The notes: generated from the sequence alone by a model not told the origin. 64,000 nucleotides of DNA from Caccoplasma sp905210875 (GCA_963931635.1 OZ007034.1:2542001-2606000); one strand, 5' to 3'; counted from the first letter of the stretch, positions 1-9,660 are shown. A program made the numbers and translations.

Positions 1-1055
1 TTATGCTTGGACTGAAAGTCGGAGGCGTGAAAAGTTACAGTTCGTGGGGACGTATGCTCACTGCCGATGCCTTCTCCGTTGCCATAATGGCCACCTTTGT
101 CAATGGCATCAAATACACAGCCAAGTCACAACGGCCTAACTCAGGAAGCCACAACTCTTTTCCGTCGGGACACACGGCAACCGCCTTCATGGCAGCTACC
201 ATGCTACACAAAGAATACGGAATGCGCAGTCCCTGGTACAGCGTGGCCGGCTACACCATAGCCACTGCTACCGCCTACTCCCGACTGCTCAACAACCGGC
301 ACTGGATTTCGGACGTACTGGCCGGTGCTGGTATCGGTATCTTGTCGACCGAACTGGGATATTGGATTACCGGCTTAATATTTAAAGATAAAGGTATTGA
401 ATGGGGACAATATGACTATGATACGACCTTCCCCGACCGCACACCCTCATTTATCGGCCTCTACACCGGCTATGTATTCATGCCCCATGAAATACAGCTA
501 TCCGACGGACTGGTATTCCACACCTCGCCAGGCGCCAGTTCGGGTATAGAAGGAGCCTGGTTTATAAACAATTATGTAGGTGTAGGAGGCAAAGCTATTG
601 CCTCTCACGTGCTTACACAGTTGCAGAGAGATGCCACCTTTGCCTCCTACATGAAACTCCCCAACACCCAGATTACCGAGAATGGCATGGATTTTATTTC
701 GGCCGCTATTGGTGCCTATTTCGATTGCGCACTGACTTATCGCTGGTCTGTGGGTAGTAAATTATTGGCCGGATATTCATTTGCCGATGCCCAGACACTC
801 TATCTCACATCTGACGACAATGAGAATAAAACTCCGTTTTTCAAACTGAAAGAGATGCATGCACCCAACTTTCAAACGGGACTCAGCCTCTCTTATTGGG
901 CCAAATTGAAATTGGGATTCAGACTCTTTTTCGATTATACCCTCACTCCTACCCGATACCGTTATTATTTTGCCGACCAACCGGATGCTGTAACGAGCAT
1001 AAATAAAAATCTGTCTTCCTTTACCTTGGGAGCATCGGTCAATATCCTGCTATAA
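1..1055 (+). CDS. PAP2-family phosphatase with C-terminal outer-membrane barrel (5' partial)
   Basis: The reading frame is open to the left edge, and the visible protein starts inside the PAP2 core, so the 5' end and signal peptide lie outside the window. All three PAP2 signature motifs are visible: K37-x6-RP (44-45), PSGH at 54-57, and SR(93-94)-x5-H100-x3-D104. These form the histidine phosphatase site used by lipid phosphatases on undecaprenyl pyrophosphate or lipid A. From about residue 150 to the end the sequence changes to alternating aromatic strands and ends as a beta-barrel (GASVNILL). This two-part design is common in Bacteroidetes and suggests an outer-membrane or periplasm-facing enzyme. 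Substrate cannot be told from sequence. Confidence 0.85.
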   Translation, partial: MLGLKVGGVKSYSSWGRMLTADAFSVAIMATFVNGIKYTAKSQRPNSGSHNSFPSGHTATAFMAATMLHKEYGMRSPWYSVAGYTIATATAYSRLLNNRHWISDVLAGAGIGILSTELGYWITGLIFKDKGIEWGQYDYDTTFPDRTPSFIGLYTGYVFMPHEIQLSDGLVFHTSPGASSGIEGAWFINNYVGVGGKAIASHVLTQLQRDATFASYMKLPNTQITENGMDFISAAIGAYFDCALTYRWSVGSKLLAGYSFADAQTLYLTSDDNENKTPFFKLKEMHAPNFQTGLSLSYWAKLKLGFRLFFDYTLTPTRYRYYFADQPDAVTSINKNLSSFTLGASVNILL

Positions 1056-1211
1056 ACGGGCATGCATTCCATGTAAATAATCGGTAAGTAACGTCAGTTG
1101 GCCCCCAAACAAAACGGAGTTACCTCTTTCTGCGAAAACCAACGCCTAATACGCTGCCCCAGTTGAGTCTCTTGTGCATGACGGGCAAGAATTCTTCTCA
1201 TGGTACTATCG

Positions 1212-1982
1212 CTACACTAGATCGCGTGTTGATACAGCCTTTGCCACAGAGCACAACCTATCAACCGTATCTTGCGGTATCTTCATCCGAGAAAGAATAG
1301 CTCGGTAAAACGACAAGCTAATTGATTCGTACCGCACACTCCGTGCGTAATATTGTGACAGATTGACCGCTATATCTTTAAACGAATAGGTAATTTCATG
1401 ACTCAGCGTAAATATACGATTTTCTGCCGGGACATTTCCGGCCACATAAGGATATATGGCATCGGCAACATCGTACACTGAAACAAATGCAATGCGCCCG
1501 TTACCGGCAGGATAATATATGCCACTGGCCTGATTGGTACCAATAAGCAGCGGTAAATTTTCCATGAAAATATTCACCCGGAAAATGATATAAGGAATGC
1601 CACAAGCTCTGATGCACATTTCCGTTTCTCTATTCTCATGCATCGGAAGTGACGCAGAATCACTGTTTCCGACCGAACTGACAAACACCACTTTCTTAAC
1701 TCCGGAGACAGCTGCTTCGTGCAGAATATTGACATAGAACGAACGGTGGTCGGAAAACAAATTAAATGAACACAGAAACAACGTATCCACCCCTTGCAAG
1801 GCGTTACCGAGCGAAATCGGGTCATAAAACGGAGCTACGAAGGGTACAAAACCGTCGTCACGGCATAATTGCCCGCAATAAGTTTCCAGCACACGCACCA
1901 GCGCATGCTCTTTTCTTCTTGACAACAATTGCAACATGGCATACCCCACGGGTGAATTTGCAACATCTGAAATCAAAATCAT
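1212..1982 (-). CDS. NmrA-like NAD(P)-binding SDR protein, probably frameshifted near 3' end
   Basis: A Rossmann-type atypical short-chain dehydrogenase of the NmrA/TMR class. It has the family's central features: VKKVVFVSSVG, an asparagine-containing YIIFRVNIFMENL segment and the FVSVYDVADAI segment that follows the sugar-like loop. The N-terminal glycine motif is degenerate (ISDVANSPVG instead of TGATGxxG), so cofactor binding may be altered. Translation stops after 256 residues, shorter than the usual 280-300. In the +1 frame just before the stop the minus strand stays open for about 40 more codons to 1094 and reads like the expected C-terminal helix (SDSTMRRILARHAQETQ). A single extra base near 1214 would explain this. 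No substrate can be assigned. It stands alone between convergent and co-directional neighbours. Confidence 0.65.
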   Translation of the reverse strand: MILISDVANSPVGYAMLQLLSRRKEHALVRVLETYCGQLCRDDGFVPFVAPFYDPISLGNALQGVDTLFLCSFNLFSDHRSFYVNILHEAAVSGVKKVVFVSSVGNSDSASLPMHENRETEMCIRACGIPYIIFRVNIFMENLPLLIGTNQASGIYYPAGNGRIAFVSVYDVADAIYPYVAGNVPAENRIFTLSHEITYSFKDIAVNLSQYYARSVRYESISLSFYRAILSRMKIPQDTVDRLCSVAKAVSTRDLV

Positions 1983-2061
1983 AGTGAGAGGATTTGCAAG
2001 AAAAACACCTCTCCTACCCGATTTGTTTCATTCATTCACCACCTTTCGCGGTAACGAAATC

Positions 2062-3378
2062 TTAAGAATGAGATAACCGATAATTCCCGACAACAACGAA
2101 CCAGCCAAAATACCAAGTTTGGCCTGACTCAGTAAACATAATATTTGCCTCACTGTCAAGCGGGAAAGACAAATTGGCAATAAACAGTGATACAGTAAAA
2201 CCTATTCCTCCCAATGCCGATACACCAGCTACCATAGGCCATGTTGCCACAGATGGCATTTTCACCCAACCCAATGCCACAGGTATATATGAGAAGAGCA
2301 TGATGCCGATGAATTTTCCGGCTACCAAAGCCACCCACACCGAAAGGCTAATACCTTGAAAAAGTGAAGAGAAAGCTATTCCTGACAAGGAAATGCCAGC
2401 ATTGGCAAAGGCAAAAAGAGGAATAATCAAATAGTTAACAAGCGGATGTAATGTATCTTCCAAGTCTTGCAACGGGCTTATCACCTTGTCCGAAGCCGAT
2501 TCTACACTTTTCAAAGCATTCATCTGTTCAGACGAAAGGATATAGGTCTCACCCCGTCTGACAGGCTTTGCTTGCGGGAAATCCTTCACTGCTTCGCATA
2601 TTTCATCTATGAAATGGCGCGTATTCATCACCGGGTGGGCAGGCACACAAAAGGCTGCCAACACACCGGCTATGGTGGGATGTATGCCTGAATGAAGAAA
2701 AAAATACCACACAATCACCGCACCAAGAAGATAAAAAAGCTTACTGTTGATATGCAACCGCGACCCCAAAAGCATCAGAGCAAGCACCCCGATGGAATAG
2801 AGTAACCACATAGCCGAGAGTTCCTCGGTATAAAAAACAGCAATGACCAAGATACCGCCTATATCATCGGCCACAGCCAAGGTTGCCAGAAATATTTTCA
2901 ATCCGATAGGGACTCTCTTTCCAAACATACTTAAAATGCCCAATGAGAATGCGATATCGGTAGCCATAGGTATGGCACTCCCTTGTAAAACTGTCGCGTC
3001 GGACGACATTAACCGATATATTGTTATAGGCATTATGATACCACCAACAGCGGCTATGACCGGCAAAAGGGCCTTTTTTATCGAGGACAACTCTCCCACC
3101 AGGACCTCTCGCTTTATTTCCAAACCCACGGAGAAGAAAAACACCGCCATCAAGGCATCATTGATTACCTGCATCAGAGTCATCGGGTGACCCTGATGTT
3201 CAAAAAGATTGAAGCCTCCGATTTGAAATAGAACAGGCTGTTGCCACCACGAAAAATAGAGAGCCTGCCACGGACTGTTAGCCACAACCATAGCCAACAC
3301 CGTAACAGCAATCAGTACATAACCGCCATTGGCATAATTGTGTAACGACTTGCGCAAAGCATAGATGCGGTCTATCAT
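2062..3378 (-). CDS. nhaA: Na+/H+ antiporter NhaA with out-of-frame C-terminus
   Basis: Inner-membrane sodium/proton antiporter for pH and sodium homeostasis. Family hallmarks are VGLEIKRE (84-91), the ATD motif at 139-141 and the ion-binding Asp pair in LAVADDIGG (171-172). The hydrophilic insert before the last helices is usual in Bacteroidetes members. The final 20 residues (after FTES) are polar and unlike the family. Shifting +1 at the GG of 2133-2134 gives AKLGILAGSLLSGIIGYLIL, the standard last NhaA helix, running on to a stop at 2028-2030. The gene therefore appears to carry one extra base. It follows lepA by 61 bases in the same direction, so co-transcription is possible. Confidence 0.9.
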   Translation of the reverse strand: MIDRIYALRKSLHNYANGGYVLIAVTVLAMVVANSPWQALYFSWWQQPVLFQIGGFNLFEHQGHPMTLMQVINDALMAVFFFSVGLEIKREVLVGELSSIKKALLPVIAAVGGIIMPITIYRLMSSDATVLQGSAIPMATDIAFSLGILSMFGKRVPIGLKIFLATLAVADDIGGILVIAVFYTEELSAMWLLYSIGVLALMLLGSRLHINSKLFYLLGAVIVWYFFLHSGIHPTIAGVLAAFCVPAHPVMNTRHFIDEICEAVKDFPQAKPVRRGETYILSSEQMNALKSVESASDKVISPLQDLEDTLHPLVNYLIIPLFAFANAGISLSGIAFSSLFQGISLSVWVALVAGKFIGIMLFSYIPVALGWVKMPSVATWPMVAGVSALGGIGFTVSLFIANLSFPLDSEANIMFTESGQTWYFGWFVVVGNYRLSHS

Positions 3379-3439
3379 TTTTTCTTAGTTTCTCCGATAA
3401 AACAATCCCGGCCTCATTTAGTTTGTTTCGGCGTCAACA

Positions 3440-5227
3440 TCAGTCAAGTTTCAGCACGGCCAAGAAAGCTTTTTGAGGCACTTCAACCGTACCAATTTGC
3501 TTCATGCGTTTTTTACCTTTCTTCTGCTTCTCCAACAATTTACGCTTACGGCTGATATCGCCTCCATAACATTTGGCCGTCACATCTTTACGCACGGCTT
3601 TGACGGTCTCTCGGGCTATAATCTTGGCACCGATGGCAGCCTGTATGGCAATATCGAATTGTTGACGGGGTATCAGTTCTTTGAGTTTTTCACACATGCG
3701 ACGACCGAAGCTCACGGCATTGTCGGCATGGGTCAAGGTCGAGAGTGCATCGACAGACTCTCCGTTGAGCAAAATATCAAGTTTCACCAATTTCGACGGG
3801 CGAAAATCGTGCAGATGATAATCGAACGATGCATATCCTTTTGAAATGCTTTTCAACTTATCATAAAAATCAATCACTATTTCTCCCAGTGGCAAGTCAT
3901 ATATAAGTTCTACACGATTTCCAGAAATATATTCCTGTTTTACCAACTCACCACGTTTGCCCAGACACAAGGTCATGATAGGCCCTATATAGTCGGTTAC
4001 CGTAATGACAGAAGCTCTTATGTATGGTTCTTCGATATGGTCGATGAGCGTAATGTCGGGCAATCCCGAGGGATTATGCACCTCAATCATGTTTCCTTTC
4101 TTGTCGTACACTTTATAGGAAACATTGGGTACAGTGGTAATAACGTCCATATCAAACTCACGGTCGAGTCGTTCTTGAACAATTTCCATATGAAGAAGTC
4201 CCAAAAATCCACAACGGAAACCAAATCCGAGAGCTACGGAAGACTCGGGTTGGAAGGTAAGAGAGGCATCGTTGAGTTGCAATTTTTCAAGGGACGAACG
4301 CAAATCCTCAAAATCCTCACTTTCAATAGGATAAACACCAGCAAACACCATAGGTTTTACCTCTTCGAACCCATCTATGGCCTCAGAGCAGGGCCGATCG
4401 ATGTGTGTAATGGTATCTCCCACTTTCACTTCTCGCGAGGTTTTTATTCCGGATATGATATATCCCACATCGCCTGTACGCAACTCCTGGCGAGGCGACA
4501 TATCGAGTTTTAAGACGCCTATCTCGTCGGCCTCATACTCTTTACCGGTAGCCACAAACTTCACCTTGTCGCCGGTATGTATCACACCGTTCACTATCTT
4601 GAAATAAGCTATAATACCTCTAAAAGAATTGAATACAGAGTCGAATATCAAACATTGCAAAGGAGCCTCCGGATCTCCGTCAGGAGCCGGCACTCGCTCA
4701 ACAATGGCATTTAGTATCTCCTCGACTCCTTGTCCGGTCTTTCCACTTGCCCGCAATATCTCTTCCCGTTTGCAACCAAGCAACTCTACGATCTGGTCTT
4801 CGACCTCATCGGGCATGGCGCTGTCGAGATCTATCTTGTTCATGACCGGAATAATTTCGAGATCATTCTCAATAGCCATATACAGGTTCGATATAGTCTG
4901 TGCTTGTATTCCCTGCGATGCATCTACAATCAGCAACGCACCTTCACAAGCAGCTATTGAACGCGATACTTCGTACGAAAAATCGACATGGCCCGGAGTG
5001 TCTATCAGGTTGAGAATATAATTTTCACCCTTGTACATATACTCCATCTGTATGGCATGACTTTTAATCGTAATGCCACGTTCCCTCTCCAAATCCATAT
5101 TATCGAGCACCTGATCTTGCAGGTCTTTGGGTGCGATGGTGTGGGTAAATTCCAACAGACGGTCGGCCAAGGTACTTTTACCATGGTCGATATGGGCTAT
5201 AATGCAGAAATTGCGTATATTCTTCAT
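3440..5227 (-). CDS. lepA: Elongation factor 4 (LepA)
   Basis: Ribosome back-translocase/biogenesis GTPase. Starting at the ATG at 5227 (MKNIRNFCIIAHIDHGKST) gives 595 residues, the normal length. A TTG four codons upstream is possible but less likely. G-domain motifs are AHIDHGKST (P-loop), DTPGH and NKID. They are followed by EF-Tu-like domain 2, two EF-G-like domains and the LepA-specific basic tail with KRKLLEKQKKGKKRMK and TVEVPQKAF. A TAnnTTTG element lies 26-33 bases upstream. The protein is cytosolic and highly conserved. Confidence 0.97.
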   Translation of the reverse strand: MKNIRNFCIIAHIDHGKSTLADRLLEFTHTIAPKDLQDQVLDNMDLERERGITIKSHAIQMEYMYKGENYILNLIDTPGHVDFSYEVSRSIAACEGALLIVDASQGIQAQTISNLYMAIENDLEIIPVMNKIDLDSAMPDEVEDQIVELLGCKREEILRASGKTGQGVEEILNAIVERVPAPDGDPEAPLQCLIFDSVFNSFRGIIAYFKIVNGVIHTGDKVKFVATGKEYEADEIGVLKLDMSPRQELRTGDVGYIISGIKTSREVKVGDTITHIDRPCSEAIDGFEEVKPMVFAGVYPIESEDFEDLRSSLEKLQLNDASLTFQPESSVALGFGFRCGFLGLLHMEIVQERLDREFDMDVITTVPNVSYKVYDKKGNMIEVHNPSGLPDITLIDHIEEPYIRASVITVTDYIGPIMTLCLGKRGELVKQEYISGNRVELIYDLPLGEIVIDFYDKLKSISKGYASFDYHLHDFRPSKLVKLDILLNGESVDALSTLTHADNAVSFGRRMCEKLKELIPRQQFDIAIQAAIGAKIIARETVKAVRKDVTAKCYGGDISRKRKLLEKQKKGKKRMKQIGTVEVPQKAFLAVLKLD

Positions 5228-5252
5228 TCTACGGTTCAAATAGATTTCAGTA

Positions 5253-5260
5253 CAAAGGTA
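5253..5260 (-). promoter_or_regulatory. Bacteroidetes -7 box for lepA
   Basis: The minus strand reads TACCTTTG, a full match to the TAnnTTTG -7 element of the Bacteroidetes primary sigma factor, 26 bases before the lepA ATG. No clear -33 TTTG is seen; the region upstream is a T-rich run. Confidence 0.6.
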
Positions 5261-5313
5261 AAGAAAAAAGGCGAATTAAAAAAAGAGCTTTGCGTGCTCC
5301 CTACCGTGTGATA

Positions 5314-6537
5314 TCAAGACTTCATCGAAGAGTTGGAACAGATATTTGACAATTTTATATCTTGGATATCAAGCCCCGAAGGACGTTGGTATATACGTAA
5401 ACCAAACTCGGGGAGCATGGCCAGCAGGTGATCAAAAATTTCGCCCTGGCTATTTTCATAACATATCCAATTGGTGTCCCGGGTAAAGCAGTAGACTTCC
5501 AAAGGAATACCCTCAGCAGTCGGTTGCATCATACGCACCATCTGCAACATCTCGGCATGGATATACGGAGAGTTCTTCAGATAGTTCAAAACATATTTTC
5601 TATACACGTAAAGATTGACAAGGCGCCCCTTAGCCTCGTCGGTTTCATCAATCCAATGTTGTTCCTTAAAATGTCGGCATTCTTCGGCCGTACAGAAGCG
5701 CACCGATGGTGCATCAATAAGGAGTGAACGCTTTATGCGTCTTCCTCCACAATCATACATGCCTCGCCAGTTCTGAAATGAATCGCTGACCAATGCATAC
5801 GGCGGTATCGTTGTGATGGTTTTATCGAAATTCTGGATTTTCACCGTTGTGAGTGTAACCTCAGTAACGTAACCATCAGCGCCATATTTACTCATGGTTA
5901 TCCAATCGCCCGGACGTAACATGTCATTGGCCGACAGTTGCACGCCGGCCACCAGTCCCAAGATACTGTCTTTGAAAATCAACATCAGTATGGCTGCCGA
6001 AGCACCCAGACCTGCCAGTATCGTTGTCGCATTTTTGCCAAGAAGTACGCTTATAATGAGTATCACACCGATGCAGCCCGATATGAGAACCACCATTTGG
6101 TAAACTCCCTTCAAAGGGCGGGAACGCAAGGTTTCGTTCATGCTCGAAATCTTGTACAACGTTCCCATCACCGTGTTGATGAGCATCAACGAAACAATGA
6201 TAAGATATATCTGCGTAATGCGCAAACAGATATCCAGAAAATACGGTTCGCCTTTAAACGCAACGGGCAGGAACAAATACCATACGACAGGAGGTATGAT
6301 GCGGGCAGCCTTGTGCAAAACTTCATCTTTGAAAAGATGATCGTCCCACTGAATTTTTGTGCGGTGACTTATCTTCTGCAATACAGGGATAAAGAAGTGC
6401 CGAAATATTTTTGCCAACAAAAGGGTTAGCAGCCAAATAATGAGAAGCCAAACGACTCTTTTTCCCCATTCAATTTCCATTTGACTCCATTCAAATCTGA
6501 GGAAGAAGCGCTCGATTTCATTTTCCAGCCAATCCAT
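5314..6537 (-). CDS. YbdG-like mechanosensitive ion channel (MscS superfamily)
   Basis: A 407-residue integral membrane protein with about five hydrophobic segments (near residues 25-50, 80-100, 105-130, 145-170, 172-200) followed by the conserved MscS pore-lining/beta-domain transition: GLGASAAILMLIFKDSILGLVAG, then LRPGDWI. The soluble C-terminal part includes VTLTTVKIQNFDKTITTIPPYAL, typical of MscS beta domains. The short N-terminal module with WDDHLF before the membrane core resembles the YbdG branch rather than small MscS. The likely role is release of solutes under low osmotic pressure, at the inner membrane. It lies between lepA and glmM on the same strand. Confidence 0.88.
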   Translation of the reverse strand: MDWLENEIERFFLRFEWSQMEIEWGKRVVWLLIIWLLTLLLAKIFRHFFIPVLQKISHRTKIQWDDHLFKDEVLHKAARIIPPVVWYLFLPVAFKGEPYFLDICLRITQIYLIIVSLMLINTVMGTLYKISSMNETLRSRPLKGVYQMVVLISGCIGVILIISVLLGKNATTILAGLGASAAILMLIFKDSILGLVAGVQLSANDMLRPGDWITMSKYGADGYVTEVTLTTVKIQNFDKTITTIPPYALVSDSFQNWRGMYDCGGRRIKRSLLIDAPSVRFCTAEECRHFKEQHWIDETDEAKGRLVNLYVYRKYVLNYLKNSPYIHAEMLQMVRMMQPTAEGIPLEVYCFTRDTNWICYENSQGEIFDHLLAMLPEFGLRIYQRPSGLDIQDIKLSNICSNSSMKS

Positions 6538-6586
6538 TTTTAGAAAAATTTTCAGAAAGATCTATCAACCCATATTCAACCGTTCT

Positions 6587-7975
6587 CTATTTCACCATCG
6601 ACGCAATTACCGCCATAATATCCGAAGCCTTCTGCTCTGCCAATTCGGTTGTAGCCGCCTCAGCATAGACTCGGATTATAGGTTCGGTATTCGACTTGCG
6701 AAGATGTACCCAACCATCGGGAAAATCGATTTTCACTCCGTCGATATCGGTAACCTCATACGCGGCATACTTTACTTTTACGGCTTGAAGCAAAGCATCT
6801 ACATCGATAGCCGGCGTGAGATCAATGCGCTGTTTGGTCATGGCATATGAAGGGTATGTAGCCCGCAACTCACTTACGCGTTTCTTCTCTTTGGCCAGAT
6901 GGGTCAGGAACAAGGCTATGCCCACCAAGGCATCTCGGCCGTAATGGCTTTCCGGATAGATTACTCCACCGTTGCCCTCACCACCTATTACAGCCCCGGT
7001 TTCCTTCATCTTGGCTACCACATTCACTTCTCCTACGGCTGCCGCATTATATGCACCACCGTGTGCCAGAGTTACGTCGCGCAACGCCCGTGACGAACTG
7101 AGATTAGACACCGTATTGCCAGGGGTATGACGTAAAACATAGTCGGCCACAGAAACAAGGGTGTACTCCTCGCCAAACATCTCGCCGTTCTCACAGACAA
7201 TAGCCAATCGGTCTACATCGGGATCGACCACAAAACCGACATCGGCCACACCGCTTTTCATCAAATCGGATATTTCGGTCAAATGCTGTGGAAGCGGCTC
7301 TGGGTTATGAGGGAAGTGTCCGTCGGGCTGACAATTGAGACGAATGATTTTCTTCACGCCCAAAGCTTCGAGCAATGCCGGGATAGCCAGACCACCTACC
7401 GAGTTCACACAGTCAATAGCTACCGAGAAATTAGCCTTTGCAATAGCATCAACATCGACCAATTTCAGAGACAATACATTATCTATATGCCTCTTTATTG
7501 ATGAGTTATCTGTTTTTACATGTCCCAAGTTCTCGATATCAGCAAAAGTGAAATCCTCGGACTCCGCTATGTGTAACACTTCATTACCTTCTGCGGCATT
7601 CAAGAATTCGCCCCGTTGATTCAGAAGTTTCAGGGCATTCCACTGTTTGGGATTGTGGCTGGCAGTCAATATGATTCCTCCACAGGCCGACTCCCAGGTA
7701 ACAGCCAGTTCGGTCGTAGGGGTTGTTGCCAAGCCCAGGTCGACGACATCAAAGCCCATACCCATAAGAGTACCTATCACGCAATGAGCTACCATTTCGC
7801 CCGAGACACGAGCATCACGACCCACGACAATTTTTCGTACGGGCAATGTTGCCGTACGCTGGATAAATGTGGCATAAGCCGCTGTAAACTTGACAATGTC
7901 GAGAGGATTCAACCCTTCACCGGCTTTACCTCCGATGGTACCTCTGATTCCTGAAATAGACTTAATCAACGACAT
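6587..7975 (-). CDS. glmM: Phosphoglucosamine mutase-type phosphohexomutase
   Basis: A 462-residue alpha-D-phosphohexomutase. The active-site serine is S106 in TASHNP, metal-binding DPDVDR lies near residue 250, the sugar-binding GGEGNGG loop near 325, and the C-terminal phosphate loop is RKSNTEPIIRVY. It likely converts glucosamine-6-phosphate to glucosamine-1-phosphate for UDP-GlcNAc, upstream of peptidoglycan, LPS and the capsule encoded further along. GlmS, which makes its substrate, is also in this window. Phosphomannomutase or phosphoglucomutase activity cannot be excluded by sequence alone. It sits downstream of nrnA and the DUF4827 gene with very small gaps, suggesting one operon. Confidence 0.9.
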   Translation of the reverse strand: MSLIKSISGIRGTIGGKAGEGLNPLDIVKFTAAYATFIQRTATLPVRKIVVGRDARVSGEMVAHCVIGTLMGMGFDVVDLGLATTPTTELAVTWESACGGIILTASHNPKQWNALKLLNQRGEFLNAAEGNEVLHIAESEDFTFADIENLGHVKTDNSSIKRHIDNVLSLKLVDVDAIAKANFSVAIDCVNSVGGLAIPALLEALGVKKIIRLNCQPDGHFPHNPEPLPQHLTEISDLMKSGVADVGFVVDPDVDRLAIVCENGEMFGEEYTLVSVADYVLRHTPGNTVSNLSSSRALRDVTLAHGGAYNAAAVGEVNVVAKMKETGAVIGGEGNGGVIYPESHYGRDALVGIALFLTHLAKEKKRVSELRATYPSYAMTKQRIDLTPAIDVDALLQAVKVKYAAYEVTDIDGVKIDFPDGWVHLRKSNTEPIIRVYAEAATTELAEQKASDIMAVIASMVK

Positions 7976-7985
7976 AAATGTGATA

Positions 7986-8582
7986 TCAATTTTCTTTAAG
8001 ATTATATTTTATGGTATACAAATAAGGGATAACATCGGATATTTCGCTCGAAAATCCCATTTTCGAGGGGACTACCAGCCGCAGCAATGCTCCGTTACCA
8101 ACATATTGCAACGGATACTGTATACCCAATCCATATTCAAAGTACATTGAATAGTTTGACCCGGTCTGTGTCGTGTAGGTAAAATAGTATTGGTCGCTGC
8201 TGCCACTTGCATCGCTCATGTTTCCCGTTGTCGATATGATACCGTCAGCCCAGTCGGTAAGGCTCATACGTGTATAACGGAAATAGACTTTATCACCGGC
8301 AACAAAAAAATGACGGGTAGAGTCGAGATAACCTATCGATAAGATTTGCATATAGACTTCATCTTGTAGCCTGTAATAGGGAGGATTTTCGGAATTTTCT
8401 TCCGTCAGGAAATTCCCGTCGGCAGGGATATCGGCCACCCAACGTCCATCGGAAGTAAGATATTTCTCTATGGCGTTATCCTCCTCTTCACGCAATTCAA
8501 TATATGTCTTACCATCATCACATGCCACAAAGGCACACAACGAGAAAAACAACGAGATGGTTACAAACAACTTCATATTCAT
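7986..8582 (-). CDS. DUF4827-type lipoprotein (FKBP-like)
   Basis: A 198-residue predicted lipoprotein. The signal peptide ends in a lipobox-like CAFVAC with the lipidated cysteine about residue 21, followed by acidic residues (DDGK). The body resembles the Bacteroidetes DUF4827 family: PPYYRLQDEVYMQI, then GDKVYFRYTRMSL, then LVVPSKMGF, a pattern like FKBP-type folds. Prolyl isomerase activity has not been shown for the family as far as I know, so it is best called a surface or periplasmic lipoprotein of unknown role. It is tightly packed between nrnA (5-base gap) and glmM (10-base gap), a gene order I associate with related genomes. Confidence 0.8.
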   Translation of the reverse strand: MNMKLFVTISLFFSLCAFVACDDGKTYIELREEEDNAIEKYLTSDGRWVADIPADGNFLTEENSENPPYYRLQDEVYMQILSIGYLDSTRHFFVAGDKVYFRYTRMSLTDWADGIISTTGNMSDASGSSDQYYFTYTTQTGSNYSMYFEYGLGIQYPLQYVGNGALLRLVVPSKMGFSSEISDVIPYLYTIKYNLKEN

Positions 8583-8587
8583 ACTTA

Positions 8588-9628
8588 TTATTCTTTTTGA
8601 GATTGATTAGCCAATTCGCCGATAACCGGCAAAATTTCATGTACACGCATACGGGCCTCTTCCAAAGTTCCGTAAAACTCGCCTCCGGCAGCATTCAGAT
8701 GTCCGCCACCATTGAAATAGTCCGAAGCTATCTTGTTGGCAGGGAAAGTTCCCTTGGAGCGCAACGATATTTTTATAAGGTTTGACTCTTCACGCAAAAA
8801 TGCCGAAAAGAGAACGTGTTCCATCGAGAGCGGTACATTTACCAGTCCTTCGGTATCACCCTTTTGGTATTTATATTGATTCAATTCGCTCTGCGACAAG
8901 GTAATCAATGCAGCGCTGTATTCGGGAAATACCTCCATCTTCCGGGTTATGGCATATCCGTTAAGACGAAGTTTATTCTCACTGTTGGTATTGTGAATGC
9001 GGGCATATATCCAGTCCTTGTCGATTCCCTTTTTTATCAACTCGGCAATCGTAATATATATTTCGGGATAATTCGAGTTATAGGTAAAGTTTCCCGTATC
9101 GGTCATCATACCGGTATAAATGGCACTGGCAGCGTCTATCCCCATCTGTTCAAACAGTCCCAAACTGCATATAACCCTGAACAGCACTTCACAGCTCGAT
9201 GATATTTCGGGATGAGAAATCGTTATGTCGCAAAACGGAGCAGGATTCAGATGATGATCTATTAATATCTTCTTGGCTTTCGAAGCTGTCAGTACGGTCT
9301 CCATCAAGTTGACACGTTTCGGCTCATTGAAATCAAGACAGAAAATCAAATCGGCATTTTCCAATAGCCGTTGGGCAAAATCGGTGTATCGTGTATATAT
9401 AAGAATTTCTTTACACCCTTTCAGAAAGCGCAAACTTGCCGGATAGGCATCGGGCACAATGACAAAAGTGTCCTTTCCTAATGCCGTTAATGTATGCCAC
9501 AAAGCCAACGATGACCCTATGGCATCTCCGTCTGGAGCTACATGGCACACAATGACAATACGTTTGGCAGCATCGATGCTGCGACTTATGGCATCGGCTT
9601 CGCTCCTCGACAGTATTTTAGGAATCAT
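8588..9628 (-). CDS. nrnA: DHH-family oligoribonuclease/PAP phosphatase (NrnA-like)
   Basis: A 346-residue DHH phosphoesterase. N-terminal metal motifs are HVAPDGDAIGSSLAL (near 30-45), a single-Asp DFNEP segment and LIDHHLNP (near 120). The C-terminal DHHA1 substrate-binding motif is GGGHLNAAGG. NrnA-type enzymes degrade 2-5 nt RNAs and 3'-phosphoadenosine-5'-phosphate, finishing RNA decay and relieving PAP toxicity in the cytosol. The gene is first in an apparent nrnA-DUF4827-glmM-channel series and is divergent from mazG; both have TAnnTTTG elements in the 160-base gap. Confidence 0.92.
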   Translation of the reverse strand: MIPKILSRSEADAISRSIDAAKRIVIVCHVAPDGDAIGSSLALWHTLTALGKDTFVIVPDAYPASLRFLKGCKEILIYTRYTDFAQRLLENADLIFCLDFNEPKRVNLMETVLTASKAKKILIDHHLNPAPFCDITISHPEISSSCEVLFRVICSLGLFEQMGIDAASAIYTGMMTDTGNFTYNSNYPEIYITIAELIKKGIDKDWIYARIHNTNSENKLRLNGYAITRKMEVFPEYSAALITLSQSELNQYKYQKGDTEGLVNVPLSMEHVLFSAFLREESNLIKISLRSKGTFPANKIASDYFNGGGHLNAAGGEFYGTLEEARMRVHEILPVIGELANQSQKE

Positions 9629-9652
9629 AAATCCATGTTTTTAGTAAGTTTG

Positions 9653-9660
9653 CAAAAATA
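9653..9660 (-). promoter_or_regulatory. Bacteroidetes -7 box for nrnA operon
   Basis: The minus strand reads TATTTTTG (TAnnTTTG consensus), 24 bases before the nrnA ATG. It probably drives nrnA and the genes after it. The -33 element is not obvious. Confidence 0.5.

Noticed and set aside
1983..2027. Possible terminator after nhaA (GAGAGG/CCTCTC)
   Set aside because: Only 6 bp with a 16-base loop and no T-run; too weak.
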